From Evernia prunastri (taxonomy: Eukaryota; Ascomycota; Lecanoromycetes; Lecanorales; Parmeliaceae), in NCBI GenBank assembly GCA_003184365.1, contig NKYR01000114.1, forward strand, positions 1 to 64,000: DNA of 64,000 bases, in the 5' to 3' direction. How positions within the stretch are numbered: position 1 is the first letter of the stretch; each line of letters opens with the position of its first letter. The position numbers and the translations under genes are program-made. A model generated the notes under the pieces. The model was not told the DNA's origin. It did no database searches and saw nothing but the letters and a program-made list of their open reading frames with translations. This document shows, one piece after another, positions 22,439 to 33,310 of this stretch.

Positions 22439-23382
22439 TCAAAACGCCTGGATCGAGAACGGCTTCACGCTGGACCCCAGCACTTTGCCCTCCGCTTGCA
22501 GGATGCTCGTCGCGTTCGCCAGCGAGCTCTCGTGGAAGGCTGCGAAATCTGTCGAAGGAAGCACGGTTCGCGATGTCAGCGGTTCCCTCCATCGTTATTC
22601 AAAGCATTGATCGAGACTTGAGGAGAATCGAGAGAAGATTCGGGAAGGGGAAAGAGAGAGAGATTGTGGCACTGACCTTCCGGATGCCCGGTGGAGCAGG
22701 CGTAGACGCTCCAGACGAGGGAGGTCTCGTGCTGGAAGACGGAGTCGGAGTCGAGCGTGACCCAGTAGCCGGCGAAGGAGCCATTCTTGCTGGCGAATTC
22801 GAGGGGGATGGTGGATGGGAGCATTTGGAATTTCATGGTGAATGAGCCGTTGGGGGTGGAGGTGAGTTGCGTCAACTGTTCTTTTTCGATAGGTGGCTAG
22901 GTAAGCAGGAAGAGCCTTTACTTGAGAGGGGGAAATTGGGAGTTCTGGGGATTTATTGTCCGTGTTGGAAGCTGCAAGTGGAAAAGACTTGCCTCCTCTT
23001 TGAACACGTAGGTGCCCTCAGTGGTGGGGACGTTGACAATGCGGATAGCGCCGGGCTTGTTGTCTGGGCCTTCTGTGGCGGAGGGAGGGATGCCGAGCCA
23101 GTCGATTTTGTAGACTATGCTTGTGAGCGTCTTGCTTTTGCGGGTTGATTAACTTAGATGCGAGAGCATATAGGGAAACGGACAATCCGAGATGAGGGCG
23201 AAGACATCTGTAGCCGCGGCGCCGATGACAGCAAAAGTAACAGATTGTTGGTAAGATGTTCCGTTAGGACAGGTGCAGGGTGTTATAGATGTAGAGGAGC
23301 ACACCGCTGGGCGTGCCGCAGGTGCTGCGAGTGCTGCTGGCGCCAGGAGGCCGAAAGTAGAGAGGGACGTTGAGAACTTCAT
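22439..23382 (-). CDS. Small secreted protein, START/polyketide-cyclase-like fold
   Basis: Four exons: 23382-23184, 23114-22993, 22875-22677, 22548-22439; 209 residues. The N-terminus MKFSTSLSTFGLLAPAALAA is a clear signal peptide. The mature part starts with a CSSTSITPCTC cysteine cluster, then AATDVFALISDF leading into a tryptophan-bearing strand, a layout typical of START-like ligand-binding domains (inference from pattern). A second pair of conserved elements is FTMKFQMLPSTIP and SVYACSTGHPED. Intron 2 begins with GC (GAG|GCAAGT), a less common but known GC-AG intron that is needed to keep the frame. Several NGS/NAT/NGT sites could be glycosylated. Function unknown; a binding protein or effector-like protein is possible. 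Confidence 0.75.
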
Positions 23383-23865
23383 TTTGATTTTGAGAGAAAA
23401 GGGAGCAGAAGATGATGGTACTGTGTAGCTAGGGTTTATTCAGGAGGAAAAGGAGATATAGACATGGCAGAAACAAAGCAGAAGATATTTCTGTATATTT
23501 GAGCAATACCTACCATGCCAGAGATGACCGGCAAGGCCGAGGTGAAGCAAATTACTTTCAGATCCTGTTCGTTCCTGCGTCCATCACGCAGAACCGTCAC
23601 AGATCCATGAAGGGATATTCAGATTTTCCGTGCATCAGCAACCAGAAAGGGATAGCCGGCGGTGAGAATATGACCTCGGAAGATGTGGGATCCTGTCATG
23701 TTCCGTTCTGTGGTCGCCTTTAAGCCGTATTACAACATATCTCAGTCATCCATGATCACTTCCTTTGGTCGGAGTGCTACAGTATAGGTGCTTTGCATCG
23801 GCACGAAGCGAGATCATTGTAGGAAGCAAAGTCCGGAGCATATGGAGAAGATCTGTTACATTGAT
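23383..23865. other. Promoter side of the secreted gene
   Basis: No gene recognised. It contains the upstream region of the minus-strand secreted protein and ends at a TTGATTTGATTGATTGATT tract where the repeat units begin. Confidence 0.5.
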
Positions 23866-24209
23866 TTGATTGATTGATTGCTTCATACTACCCAGGAGTC
23901 TTGCCTGATTGGCCGACTATGCGAGATGTGCTATCTATCAAATAATCTACCTAATTTTCTGAACCATTGAAAGAGGCTACCCTACGGTCGCCGGACCCCT
24001 TTCGTAAAGAACCATGTCCTGCTTTTTGACCCGAAACCCTTGGTGTTTTCTATATATTGTAGATTCCATATGGTGTGGGACCCCTCTAAGCCCGGGGGTC
24101 CCAAAGAACAGTATCCCAATTCCAACTCTTTTCCATTCCAGCCCACTTGGCGAGATTGCTCTGACGACTGCTAAGGGTCACTACTTCTCAGTGTAGTTGT
24201 AACGGGGTC
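23866..24209 (-). repeat. Repeat unit copy A (partial, ~0.34 kb)
   Basis: Starts with a GATTGATTGATT tract then CTTCATACTACCC, and shares most of its length with the left ends of copies B and C (GGCTACCCTACGGTCGCCGG and AAGCCCGGGGGTCCCAAAG blocks). It stops matching after CACTACTTCTCAG, just before an LTR at 24210. On the minus strand this is the tail end of the unit. Confidence 0.8.
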
Positions 24210-24394
24210 TGTCATGGTGTGGATCTCAGTCTAGTCAGGTTAATCTATGCGATAGCCGACGATCTAGGCGACAGCCCCTTAAGGGCTGCTCGCATCCCCC
24301 GTTCTTTCTTGTTTCCTCATCTTTCGTCTTGGCCTTTACCTTAGTCCTAGCCATAGAGAATGAGATTCCTCTTATCAAGCCTCGTTCCCTGACA
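24210..24394 (+). repeat. LTR, relative of gypsy family 2
   Basis: 185 bp from TGTCATGGTG to CCCTGACA. It shares start, end and an internal TTTCGTCTTGGCCTTTACC-like block with the family 2 LTRs but differs in between. The next bases, TTACGAAAGATC, match the post-LTR motif of family 2, so it is a 5' LTR. Confidence 0.8.
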
Positions 24395-24562
24395 TTACGA
24401 AAGATCGAACAACCGGTTTAATGCTTCTACGCGTAGAAAACCAAACCTCGCAAGATGCTGGAATCCTTTCAGGTCTCGACGCTGGTATCCTTTCTCCAGG
24501 TCTTGATGCTGGAATCCTTCAGGTCTTGAAAACCCAGTCCCGCCAACGATTCGATCTCTTTA
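24395..24562 (+). mobile_element. Internal start of the family-2-related gypsy element
   Basis: Primer-binding region followed by sequence with three imperfect copies of a ~25-bp unit of the type GATGCTGGAATCCTTTCAGG. The N at 24563 then joins it to repeat unit B. No usable coding frame; the rest of the element is missing from the assembly. Confidence 0.6.
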
Positions 24563-24563
24563 N

Positions 24564-25797
24564 ATTGATTGCTTCATACTACCCAGGAGTCTTGCCTGAT
24601 TGGCCGACTATGCGAGATGTGCTATCTATCAAATAATCTACCTAAATTTCTGAACCATTGAAAGAGGCTACCCTACGGTCGCCGGACCCCTTTCGTAAAG
24701 AACCATTTCCTGCTTTTTGACCCGAAATCCTTGGTGTTTTGATATATTGTAGATTCAGTATGGGGTGGGACCCCTCTAAGCCCGGGGGTCCCAAAGAACA
24801 GTATCCCAATTCCAACTCTTTTCCATTTCAGCCCACTAGACGGGATTGCCCTGACGACTCTGAGGGTCACTACTTCTCAGAGTCTATTGCTCGGTAGGCG
24901 GCCGAGGCTACAATCAATCTGTAGGTTCGGAATATCCACTTATCTGGATCCTACCCCAGCTTTACTCCCTCATGGAGTGGAATTCCGGGCACCACCCCAT
25001 CCTTCCCTAGGTCGATTGCAGTTTGCTCCTTAAGCACGTAGTATTAGGCGTAACCTACACTCCACGTACCGACATGCGCGTCCGTCCTCTCGGGCTATAC
25101 AGACAGTGTCTTTCAAGGCCTCGACGAACTACGGCTGTCCCACTCTCCCAAGAGAGAGTGATTCACCAGGGGTCAGAGCCCATTGAAGGGATGAGGTCCC
25201 TGGGGCCATATGTATGCGTGCTTGAGCCCTGAGCAGTCGCTGCCATTGTACACCACGCCCCGCAAGTCCCCTTAGAGAGCTTGTTTCGCGTTACCTGTAG
25301 AGATCTCTCTTTACAGGCCGACCATGTCTTGCAAGAGCAGACTTTTCCATACACCCCGTAGCCCTGACCGTGTATTTGTCTCTAACTCTTACTAACCAAG
25401 CTCATACCCCAACAATGTAGAACGATATCACATCCACCGCTACCTTCACACCCAGTAGCGACTTCGGGCCTCAGTACGAGTGAGGTACGTTGTTGATTCT
25501 TCCCATCCTCGTCGCGACCCCGGACGGTCTAACAATCTCAGAACGGGCTCGAGCCCAAGGGTGTCCTGTCACGTTGATAGAACGATATCACATCCACTAG
25601 ATAATAAGGCTAGCTTCGGGCCTGAGTACGAGTCAGGTAAACAACGCGTCGGATAGTTTTCGTAACCAGATTCCCTTGTAGGTGTCGCATTGAGACGAGC
25701 CCAAAGCAACATGAGATCTCTTAGCTCTGCTGAGTACCGTAGTAACAACAGGTTCGTAGCCGGCAGCACGTACAGCTGGATCTCGTCGCCGGCCCCA
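24564..25797 (-). repeat. Repeat unit copy B (~1.23 kb)
   Basis: From about 24891 this copy is almost identical to 26154-27043 (three single-base differences spotted over ~900 bp). Left end: ATTGATTGCTTCATACTACCC; right end: CTGGATCTCGTCGCCGGCC. No terminal inverted repeat and no long frame; minus-strand frames of 60-66 residues are conserved between copies only because the DNA is. On the minus strand the unit ends in a CAATCAAT tail, the kind of short-repeat tail seen on some non-LTR elements. Confidence 0.8.
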
Positions 25798-25805
25798 TTG
25801 TTGGA

Positions 25806-27043
25806 ATGATTGATTGATTGATTGATTTATTCATACTACCCTGAAGTTAGACCCTTAGTGGGCCAACTATGCGAGATGTGCAATCTATCTATCGAATCTA
25901 ATTGACTGAGACCATTGAAAGAGGCTACCCTACGGTCGCCGGAGCCCTTTCGTGAAGAACCATATCCTGCTTTTTGACCCGAAACCCTTGGTGTTTTCTA
26001 TGTATTGTAGATTCCGTATGGGGTGGGACCCCTCTAAGCCCGGGGGTCCCAAAGAACAGTATCCCAATTCCAACTCTTTTCCATTCCAGCCCACTAGACG
26101 GAGTTGCCCTGACGACTCTGAGGNGTCTGTCTAGCCCGCCCACATTCGCATTTGCTACAATCAATCTGTAGGTTCGGAATATCCACTTATCTGGATCCTA
26201 CCCCAGCTTTACTCCCTCATGGAGTGGAATTCCGGGCACCACCCCATCCTTCCCTAGGTCGATTGCAGTTTGCTCCTTAAGCACGTAGTATTAGGCGTAA
26301 CCTACACTCCACGTACCGACATGCGCGTCCGTCCTCTCGGGCTATACAGACAGTGTCTTTCAAGGCCTCGACGAACTACGGCTGTCCCACTCTCCCAAGA
26401 GAGAGTGATTCACCAGGGGTCAGAGCCCATTGAAGGGATGAGGTCCCTGGGGCCATATGTATGCGTGCTTGAGCCCTGAGCAGTCGCTGCCATTGTACAC
26501 CACGCCCCGCAAGTCCCCTTAGAGAGCTTGTTTCGCGTTACCTGTAGAGATCTCTCTTTACAGGCCGACCATGTCTTGCAAGAGCAGACTTTTCCATACA
26601 CCCCGTAGCCCTGACCGTGTATTTGTCCCTAACTCTTACTAACCAAGCTCATACCCCAACAATGTAGAACGATATCACATCCACCGCTACCTTCACACCC
26701 AGTAGCGACTTCGGGCCTCAGTACGAGTGAGGTACGTTGTTGATTCTTCCCATCCTCGTCGCGACCCCGGACGGTCTAACAATCTCAGAACGGGCTCGAG
26801 CCCAAGGGTGTCCTGTCACGTTGATAGAACGATATCACATCCACTAGATAATAAGTCTAGCTTCGGGCCTGAGTACGAGTCAGGTAAACAACGCGTCGGA
26901 TAGTTTTCGTAACCAGATTCCCTTGTAGGTGTCGCATTGAGACGAGCCCAAAGCAACATGAGATCTCTTAGCTCTGCTGAGTACCGTAGTAACCACAGGT
27001 TCGTAGCCGGCAGCACGTACAGCTGGATCTCGTCGCCGGCCTC
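25806..27043 (-). repeat. Repeat unit copy C (~1.24 kb)
   Basis: Starts with TTGGAATGATTGATTGATTGATT, ends at the same CTCGTCGCCGGCC as copy B, and contains an N at 26124 in the segment where B and C differ. Copies B and C abut in the same orientation, giving a head-to-tail pair. Function unknown; a non-autonomous non-LTR element or a segmental duplication are both possible. Confidence 0.8.
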
Positions 27044-28004
27044 TCGAGCTTCAGTGATTCGGCAGGAAATGTGGCACTAACCTTTGTCGTACAAGCTCGG
27101 CGGTGGGAACAAGGTATCGGAAGGCTTATTGTGAATGATGACTGGATCTGACGACCATAAAGCACATCAATGATGAACCATGTAGATGCGGGTGTGCCTC
27201 AGTTCATATACATAAGTTGGCTCCATGGGTTTGGAACTTCCGATGATATTTGCGCTCCACGCACAAGCGAGACAATTACTTTCGTTATGTACAACACGCC
27301 CGATCTCTTGGCCCCCATCGGTGTAACTGTCAAAGCATTCTGGGCAGATCTGATACGGGGTGTTATTCCGGAAAGAACTCCCACAGTCAACGAAGTGAAG
27401 CCTGAAAGATCTGATACGGGACTGGAAAAGATGTACGACTTCATCTGGAGTGAAAGGGAGTATTTCAGAACGCCGTGGAGATCGAAGAGAGACGACAAAA
27501 GAAGCGCAGAACCGTAAGAGTGTTCGAATCAAATAGCGTTTTACAACCACGTTGCTGTGCTTGGTAGTCTACATGATGGGGGTGGAGGTGGAGGAGGTTG
27601 GTCTGGACGCCCAGATTTCGGATGATGCGCTTAAAAATACTTCGGAGATGTACCTAGCGCAGCTAAATTTCTTCCACGCACAGGCCTTCCTTCCGGGACG
27701 AGGGTTCCGCTCCGTATCTTAGAGATTCGTCACGCTTATGTCTTTCAACATTTTCAAATTTTCTAGTAGCGAGTTTGAGCTGGAATCTTTCGGAGGATGA
27801 GATCACAATGCAGGCCCAGCCACACTTTGCTTAGGCCTCTATGGGGCTCATCTCAGCCTCCATCTGAAGTCGAAGCCAAGTAAGCCAAAGCCAAGTAAGC
27901 CATAATGGTGAGGCTGTGCGTGCGGCTGATGTCAGCAACCTGATCTTTATCATCCAGGATATAACCGCCATAACATCGTATGTTCGCTCCAGCACGCTTG
28001 TTCC
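27044..28004. other. Intergenic region, one doubtful small ORF
   Basis: Frames overlap on both strands at 27167-27550. The minus one (127 residues) has two CxxC pairs (CPEC, CLAC) and could be a small zinc-binding protein or its remnant, but has no recognisable domain and no splice evidence. The rest holds the promoter of the membrane protein gene. Confidence 0.4.
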
Positions 28005-29819
28005 ATGTCCTCGATTTTCGTCGGAAACGGCAACGGCAGCGGTACCATAACCTGGAAGCCTGAACCCACGACACGTGGTACTTGGTCCATCCTGTCGGTC
28101 TGTCTGATAACGACCTCCTTGTGCGTATGGACAGCCGTGCATCTCAATATCCCACCTTCGGACCAGAAGCATGCGCAAGTATGGCGGAAGATCTACTGGT
28201 TGGGTGTGGGGCTCTTCGCGCCTGAGTTGGTTGCTTACACGGCGTGGTATCAAAAATTAGCCGCTGCAAAGGGTTTGAAGGACATACAGAATGCTTTAGG
28301 ACGAGAACCTCGTGTATCGTGGATGAAAAAGATTCTGGGATCGTTTCATTGGGGCAATTCGTCTGAACACCACGACAATGAAAAGCAAGGCGGAGCGGAA
28401 CTCCCAGCATCAAGCTCAATCTCGGAGAACGAATGGACTATGGCCCATGCCTTCTATGCGTATATGGGTGGCTTTGCACTTGATTCAACCAACGTGAACA
28501 ATCCTATTCTTCCCCCGGGAAAGGAGCGTATGCGCCTGACTTTGAAAGGCGTCGCTGTAGCTCTCAGATTACGGCCAGAGCTACTGCAAGATTTTCCAGC
28601 GGATGCTATACTTGACAAAAGCAAAGCTAGTCCTTTGGCGAAAGCCATCGTCTGCGGCCAGGCTTTGTGGTTTTGCCTCCAGTGCCTTGGACGGCTGATT
28701 TCGTCAGCGCCTTTAAGTCTTTTAGAGGTGAGCCAGCTCCGTATGTTGCCGTTTGGCTCATTTTTCTGAACCACCCAGTTGAACACCTTTGCGCACTGTA
28801 TATTCGCTCTGGTCATATATTTTCAATGGTGGAACAAACCACTCGACATCGCCACGCCAACATTCCTACGCGGTGACAGCGCCCGCGAGTTGCTCGCTTG
28901 GATGTCTATGCACATCCCAATGAACGAATTAGGTCTCAGCAGCGACAAGAGACGCGAAGCGCAAAGGATCAGAACTGTCGATCGAGATGATCCACATTTT
29001 CGTTCGATTAGCACGTCGCGGGTCACCGCCCGGGGCAGAGTTCAAGAACCTTGCGATGTGGTGTTGGGGCCATCCCAGTCTCCCGAGAAATGCATTGCCC
29101 TTGCCGATTGCGATGAGCTGCTTTCCACGGGCCTTTGCTTCTACGATGAAGGCGAAGCGGCCCGTTACTACCCTTCTTGGTTCGCAATCCTGAAGCCGAT
29201 GGACATCGAGCGCTGGAAGTGCGCGGCGACCTTGTTCAAAGAGAACCCACCGTCCGGCATTTGGATGGAGTACGATGAGTTGTTGAATACCCATACTTCA
29301 GATTGGCCACCGCTATCTCAGCGAGGTGCGACCCTTGGCGTCTCCATCTGGGTATTGTTCGTCTGTCCTGCGCTGGTATATGGCGGGGTACATGTGTTGC
29401 CGTGGAACTCGCATTTCAGGACGAGACACGAAAAGTTGTTATGGCGAGCTTCCGTCGGAGTGATAATGGGGTTTGGGCCGGTAGCCATGGCAGCGTACCT
29501 AGTCACAGTCGCATACACCCAAGCGGAAAAGAGACGACAAATGCGCCAGCAGCCACCGGAACTTGGCGACCAGAAGCCCTGGTGGAATGTTCCAGTATGG
29601 ACTTTTCTTTTCAAAATTTTCAAGCCGTTCATCAGAAAGATGGCGTTTGGTGTCGTGCTGGGAGTACTAGTAGGATACCTTGCAGTAGGTGCTATGTGTT
29701 TGGGATATGGTCTTGCGCGCATCTTCATTGTGGTTGAATGCTTTCTTGCCCTTTTTGATTCCGAGCTGGGCGTTTTTGAGGTGCCCTCTTGGTCGGTATA
29801 TTTTCCGCATATCACATAA
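28005..29819 (+). CDS. Fungal multi-pass membrane protein, function unknown
   Basis: Two exons, 28005-28727 and 28779-29819, with a 51-nt GTGAGC...CCCAG intron in phase 0; 587 residues. The opening TWKPEPTTRGTWSILSVCL with hydrophobic helix, then WTAVHLNIP and a second helix (WLGVGLFAPELVAYTAW) are the hallmark of a large family of uncharacterised Pezizomycotina membrane proteins. After a ~150-residue soluble part with MAHAFYAYMGGF comes LVIYFQWWNKPLDI at the start of exon 2, a long loop, and four further hydrophobic segments near the C-terminus. At least six membrane spans. The family is usually patchily distributed and lacks a known role. A short upstream exon cannot be excluded. Confidence 0.82.
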
Positions 29820-31340
29820 GAATCTTAGGATGTGTAAGAGAATCTAGCGAAACTCATATTGGTTGTTATCTCCGATATATTTTGAAGGCTACATAAGTTT
29901 TCGAAGCATGATGATATGGTAATTCTCAGGGTGCGGGCTCCAACGAATCGCAGCAAAATCATGTGCCTTGATTGAACAATAAAGTACATACAAACAACAT
30001 CAATACACTGAAATAAGACATCTAAAGTTGACCAATGTATACCTACGATGTGAACACCTAAAGATTGACCAAATGGAACCTTATCTAGGACTTTTCTAAC
30101 CTCCGCGAAAGGTTGTGTTAATGGCTGTACTCGAACAGACCCAATACTCTCCACCACAACGAGGGCTTAAAAGGTCAAGAATGGCTTGTCGTCGCAGAGA
30201 CACTATAACATCTCCGTCTACAGTCCTTCACTGTCACCGCACCTCAAGGCTTTCCTTTATCAATGGTGGGGAGCAAACCAACATCATGCGGACAGATGAC
30301 TGCGCCACCAGAGACTGAGCAAGCAGTGTGCTTAGCGGCCCAAGGCAGCTTAACCCTGAGTGGAGAAGAAACCGAAAAAAGCCGCTTGTATCATAGCTAC
30401 TAGTAACACTTGAATAAGCCAGGTGAAAAGGCGGTACACTAAGTCGAAGGATTCGCAAGGCATTATATTTCTCAACACACGAGATTAATGTTGACAGACC
30501 CGAGTAAGGACAAGGCTGCCACGGTGAGGAAGGTCGAATGGAATTCCATCAAGAACACAGCTTGAGCACACGCTAGCCTGAGATTCCTTCCAAAGGGTAT
30601 AGTCGCGGCTTTGTTTGAGGAAGTCCGCAAACTATCATCGTGATCAATCAGAAGCTCCATAAGCGCATACAATCGCAAGTATTCACGTCAGGTCCGGCTA
30701 CTAGGATCATGCCTAGTCTGAGCACATTGCAAAGCCCATCGCCTCTACAACTCCCTTACGAACGGTGCTAAAGCTCACACCGTATGTGCTCAGGGCAGTG
30801 ATCTCTCACTACAAAGCCGCGTTCTGAATAGAGAGTCTAGAGCTGCACGCTGTCCGGGACTTTGTATGGCAGGGTTTCCACAAGGATGTCAGAATAAGAC
30901 AGCAATCTTGCATAGCGCCGCCTTAGGGTAGAGGAAAGAAAGGGGAACCATGAGACATAACCGCTGTTGAAGGTGGAGAATGGAACTCCATGCATAGAAT
31001 TGTACGGCGTCTGTTCTAATGGCATGGATAGACGTAGGCAATACTCAATCTGCTTTCGTTAACCTGCCCAATCTTTGCATCTTTGTCAGAAAAGCACTTG
31101 ACCGTCAAATCGCACGATGACATGCTGGATTTTCGTCTTCTTTCTTCTTTCTCTTTGGTACAGGGGAGGATAGAGACGGGGAACCCGGAGAGGGAAGGTA
31201 GAAGGTAAGTGGTGACTTGCGGAATCTATGACACTGGGGATGATGGAGAGTGGGATGGATATGAGGGTCTGGTCCGAGGACGCGCCTTGACACGCGTAAG
31301 TGATGAACACCAGGGGCACGCTAGCTCTTTCGAGACTTGG
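29820..31340. other. Gene-poor stretch
   Basis: No supported gene or repeat. Short frames here lack domains, codon bias and splice context. Confidence 0.5.
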
Positions 31341-31866
31341 ACCTGGCGAGCATTGAACTCCGTGCTCAATAACTGCCGCTAAAACCAAATAACTGCCGCT
31401 AATCGAATAAGGAAATATCTTCAACATTGAACTCCGTGGTCAATAACTGCCGCTAACTGAACGAGGAAATATCTTCAACATTGAACTTCGTACTCAATAA
31501 CTGCCGCTAAGAAAAATACTGACGCTAGCTGGACTGGGTAATTTCATGAAGATTGAACTTCGTGCTCAATAACTGCCGCTAAGGAAAATAACTGCCGCTA
31601 ACCGAACAAGGAAATATCTTCAACTTTGAACTCCGTGCTCAATAACTGCCGCTAGTAGACTCTTAGCGTGGCTACTGCTCTCAAAAACTGCCGCTAAAAG
31701 GGAATAACTGCCGCTAGTACTGTTCGAGAATCCAATAATCGAGGACCTCGCAAGCATTGAACTCCGTGGTCAATAACTGCACCCTTAGCGGCATTTATTG
31801 CTCTTAGCGGCAGTTATTGGTTTTAGCGGCAGTTATTGACCACGAACCTCGATGCTTGCGAGGTTG
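31341..31866. repeat. Inverted-repeat element with clustered AATAACTGCCGCTAA motifs
   Basis: The left end (31341-31402) and the reversed right end (31866-31805) match over about 62 bp: the outer 27 bp with seven mismatches, the inner part nearly perfect (one gap). Inside, the core AACTGCCGCTA occurs nine times forward (31371, 31391, 31445, 31499, 31571, 31589, 31644, 31686, 31705) and three times reversed near the right end, some within ~55-75-bp tandem units beginning TTGAACTCCGTGCTCAATAAC. A third terminus-like copy at 31744 pairs with the right end to form a 123-bp hairpin. No coding capacity. The layout suggests a non-autonomous DNA transposon with subterminal protein-binding repeats. Target duplication not found. 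Confidence 0.65.
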
Positions 31867-32154
31867 AATTACCCAATGTAGCTGCCCCATGACCGTGGAG
31901 CACGTGATGTGGCACGCTATGTTCCAGTACGGCTTGATTTTTAACACAACGGCCGTTTCGCCACTGATCTCTCTCGTTCACAACCTTGAGATAAACATGG
32001 GTCTAGCGCGGAGTTTCCGAATGACAAATGTCGCTGTCTAATCCGCCATTATCATGGGAAGCAAGGTTACACAGATGCACTAGGATAGTGAGAGAGAATT
32101 GCGTGCAAAGATTACGGAGGCACATGTGTTCAGGGACTGATTGAAAGTCAGAGT
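31867..32154. other. Short intergenic stretch
   Basis: Nothing recognised. Confidence 0.4.
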
Positions 32155-33310
32155 CTAATGCGGATACAAGGAGGGATCCCTGCTGGTTTTGACATGTTCA
32201 TGGGCTCCCAGATCCAGCTTGCGCTCGTTTGAAGTAAGGTTGTTGTTCAATATCTGTGAAATGGAGGACGCGGCAGGACTGTGGCAGGGGAGCAGTGCAA
32301 TCAGAGACACAACTACCTTGTCAATGCGTCGCTTTAGTGCTAGGGACACAGCTGAGTTGCAGGTTGGTGGAAAACGAAACAGACCAATTTCAGAGATCTG
32401 AGGTGCATCAAGAACCCATCGAGAGCTATGAATCCTGTGCGCGTTGTATTTAGCTGTCACTAGTCTTAACACTGCACTGAGATCGAGACATGAATCACGA
32501 GGAGGTGTATGCCCTTTGAAACACCAAATCTCGCTCCAGCGGCTTTAGACGCTACACAGAATTCTTTATATTCCGGATCAGCGTCAGTTGAAGTCCATCT
32601 AGAAAGATGCCCTGGTCCTCCGGGAGCCCCAAGAATGAATCTTACCTAGTCCAGAGCGATTTCCTATTTACCTCTCTTTCAGCTGCAAGATAGTGGGAGG
32701 GTAGGAGAGATGCTGACCAGAGGTCTTGGAAAGACGCTGTTGCTGAGTCCGTTCTCAATTACGTAGATGGCTACTTCCTGCCCACCACAGATGTGATGTG
32801 TATAGTAACGTGGGTCACAATCAAAGATGTCTGTCCTGGGCCAAGACACGATCTTTAGATCTGTAGGCGCTTTTCTTGGCACTGGAGCGGCCAATCGACG
32901 CCAGCGTCAGCAATCCTGGGTCCAGAGGCATTCACTAGGTGTACAGGCTCTGCATCGGACATGTTGTGGCGCGCGTCGTATTTGTTGTTGACAACCTCAT
33001 TTAGGATGATCTGAGCCTGTTGCCAAATTAGCTTTTTTCGCATGTCTAGACCTCCAAAAACGTCCCTCTGGAATGGAGCAACAGATCTAGTTTTATTTAC
33101 CACCAGAAGCTGTCCTGCAAAACCGACACTGAAATGAAGAAGGTGGTAAATGGCAGTGACGAGGTACGACTGACGCGCTGGATATACATTTGTGAACCCG
33201 TTTGAACCAGTATACTGGCAACGGGAGGATGATTGGTCACTGTTGCAGGCGTGGATAGTCAACGAGGAGGAAATCGGGATGCAATAGTCAAAGCGACATG
33301 AGAATTTAGG
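32155..33310 (-). pseudogene. Probable decayed or unresolved multi-exon gene
   Basis: Successive minus-strand segments look protein-like but sit in different frames. 33310-32855 has LTIHACNSDQ, RQSYLVTAIYHLLHF and VDWPLQCQEKR. 32894-32679 has FDCDPRYYTHHICGGQEVAI. A short piece has WTSTDADPEYKEFC. 32472-32155 has RWVLDAPQISEIGLFRF. The first two are linked by what looks like a one-base shift rather than an intron. No start codon was found in frame for the first segment. Cysteines and hydrophobic stretches hint at a membrane or secreted protein. I do not recognise the family; it may be a pseudogene, or a gene I could not splice. Confidence 0.35.

Noticed and set aside
24564..27043. Considered as rDNA or coding retroelement because of high copy identity
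   Set aside because: No rRNA-like conserved core recognised and no frame longer than ~70 residues.
27170..27517. 115-residue plus-strand frame
   Set aside because: Overlaps an equally long minus-strand frame; no recognisable domain in either, so neither is annotated as a gene.
31371..31860. Clustered short repeats considered as a CRISPR array or telomeric repeat
   Set aside because: Eukaryotic context, irregular spacing, motif on both strands and terminal inverted repeats point to a transposon-like element; motif is not TTAGGG-like.
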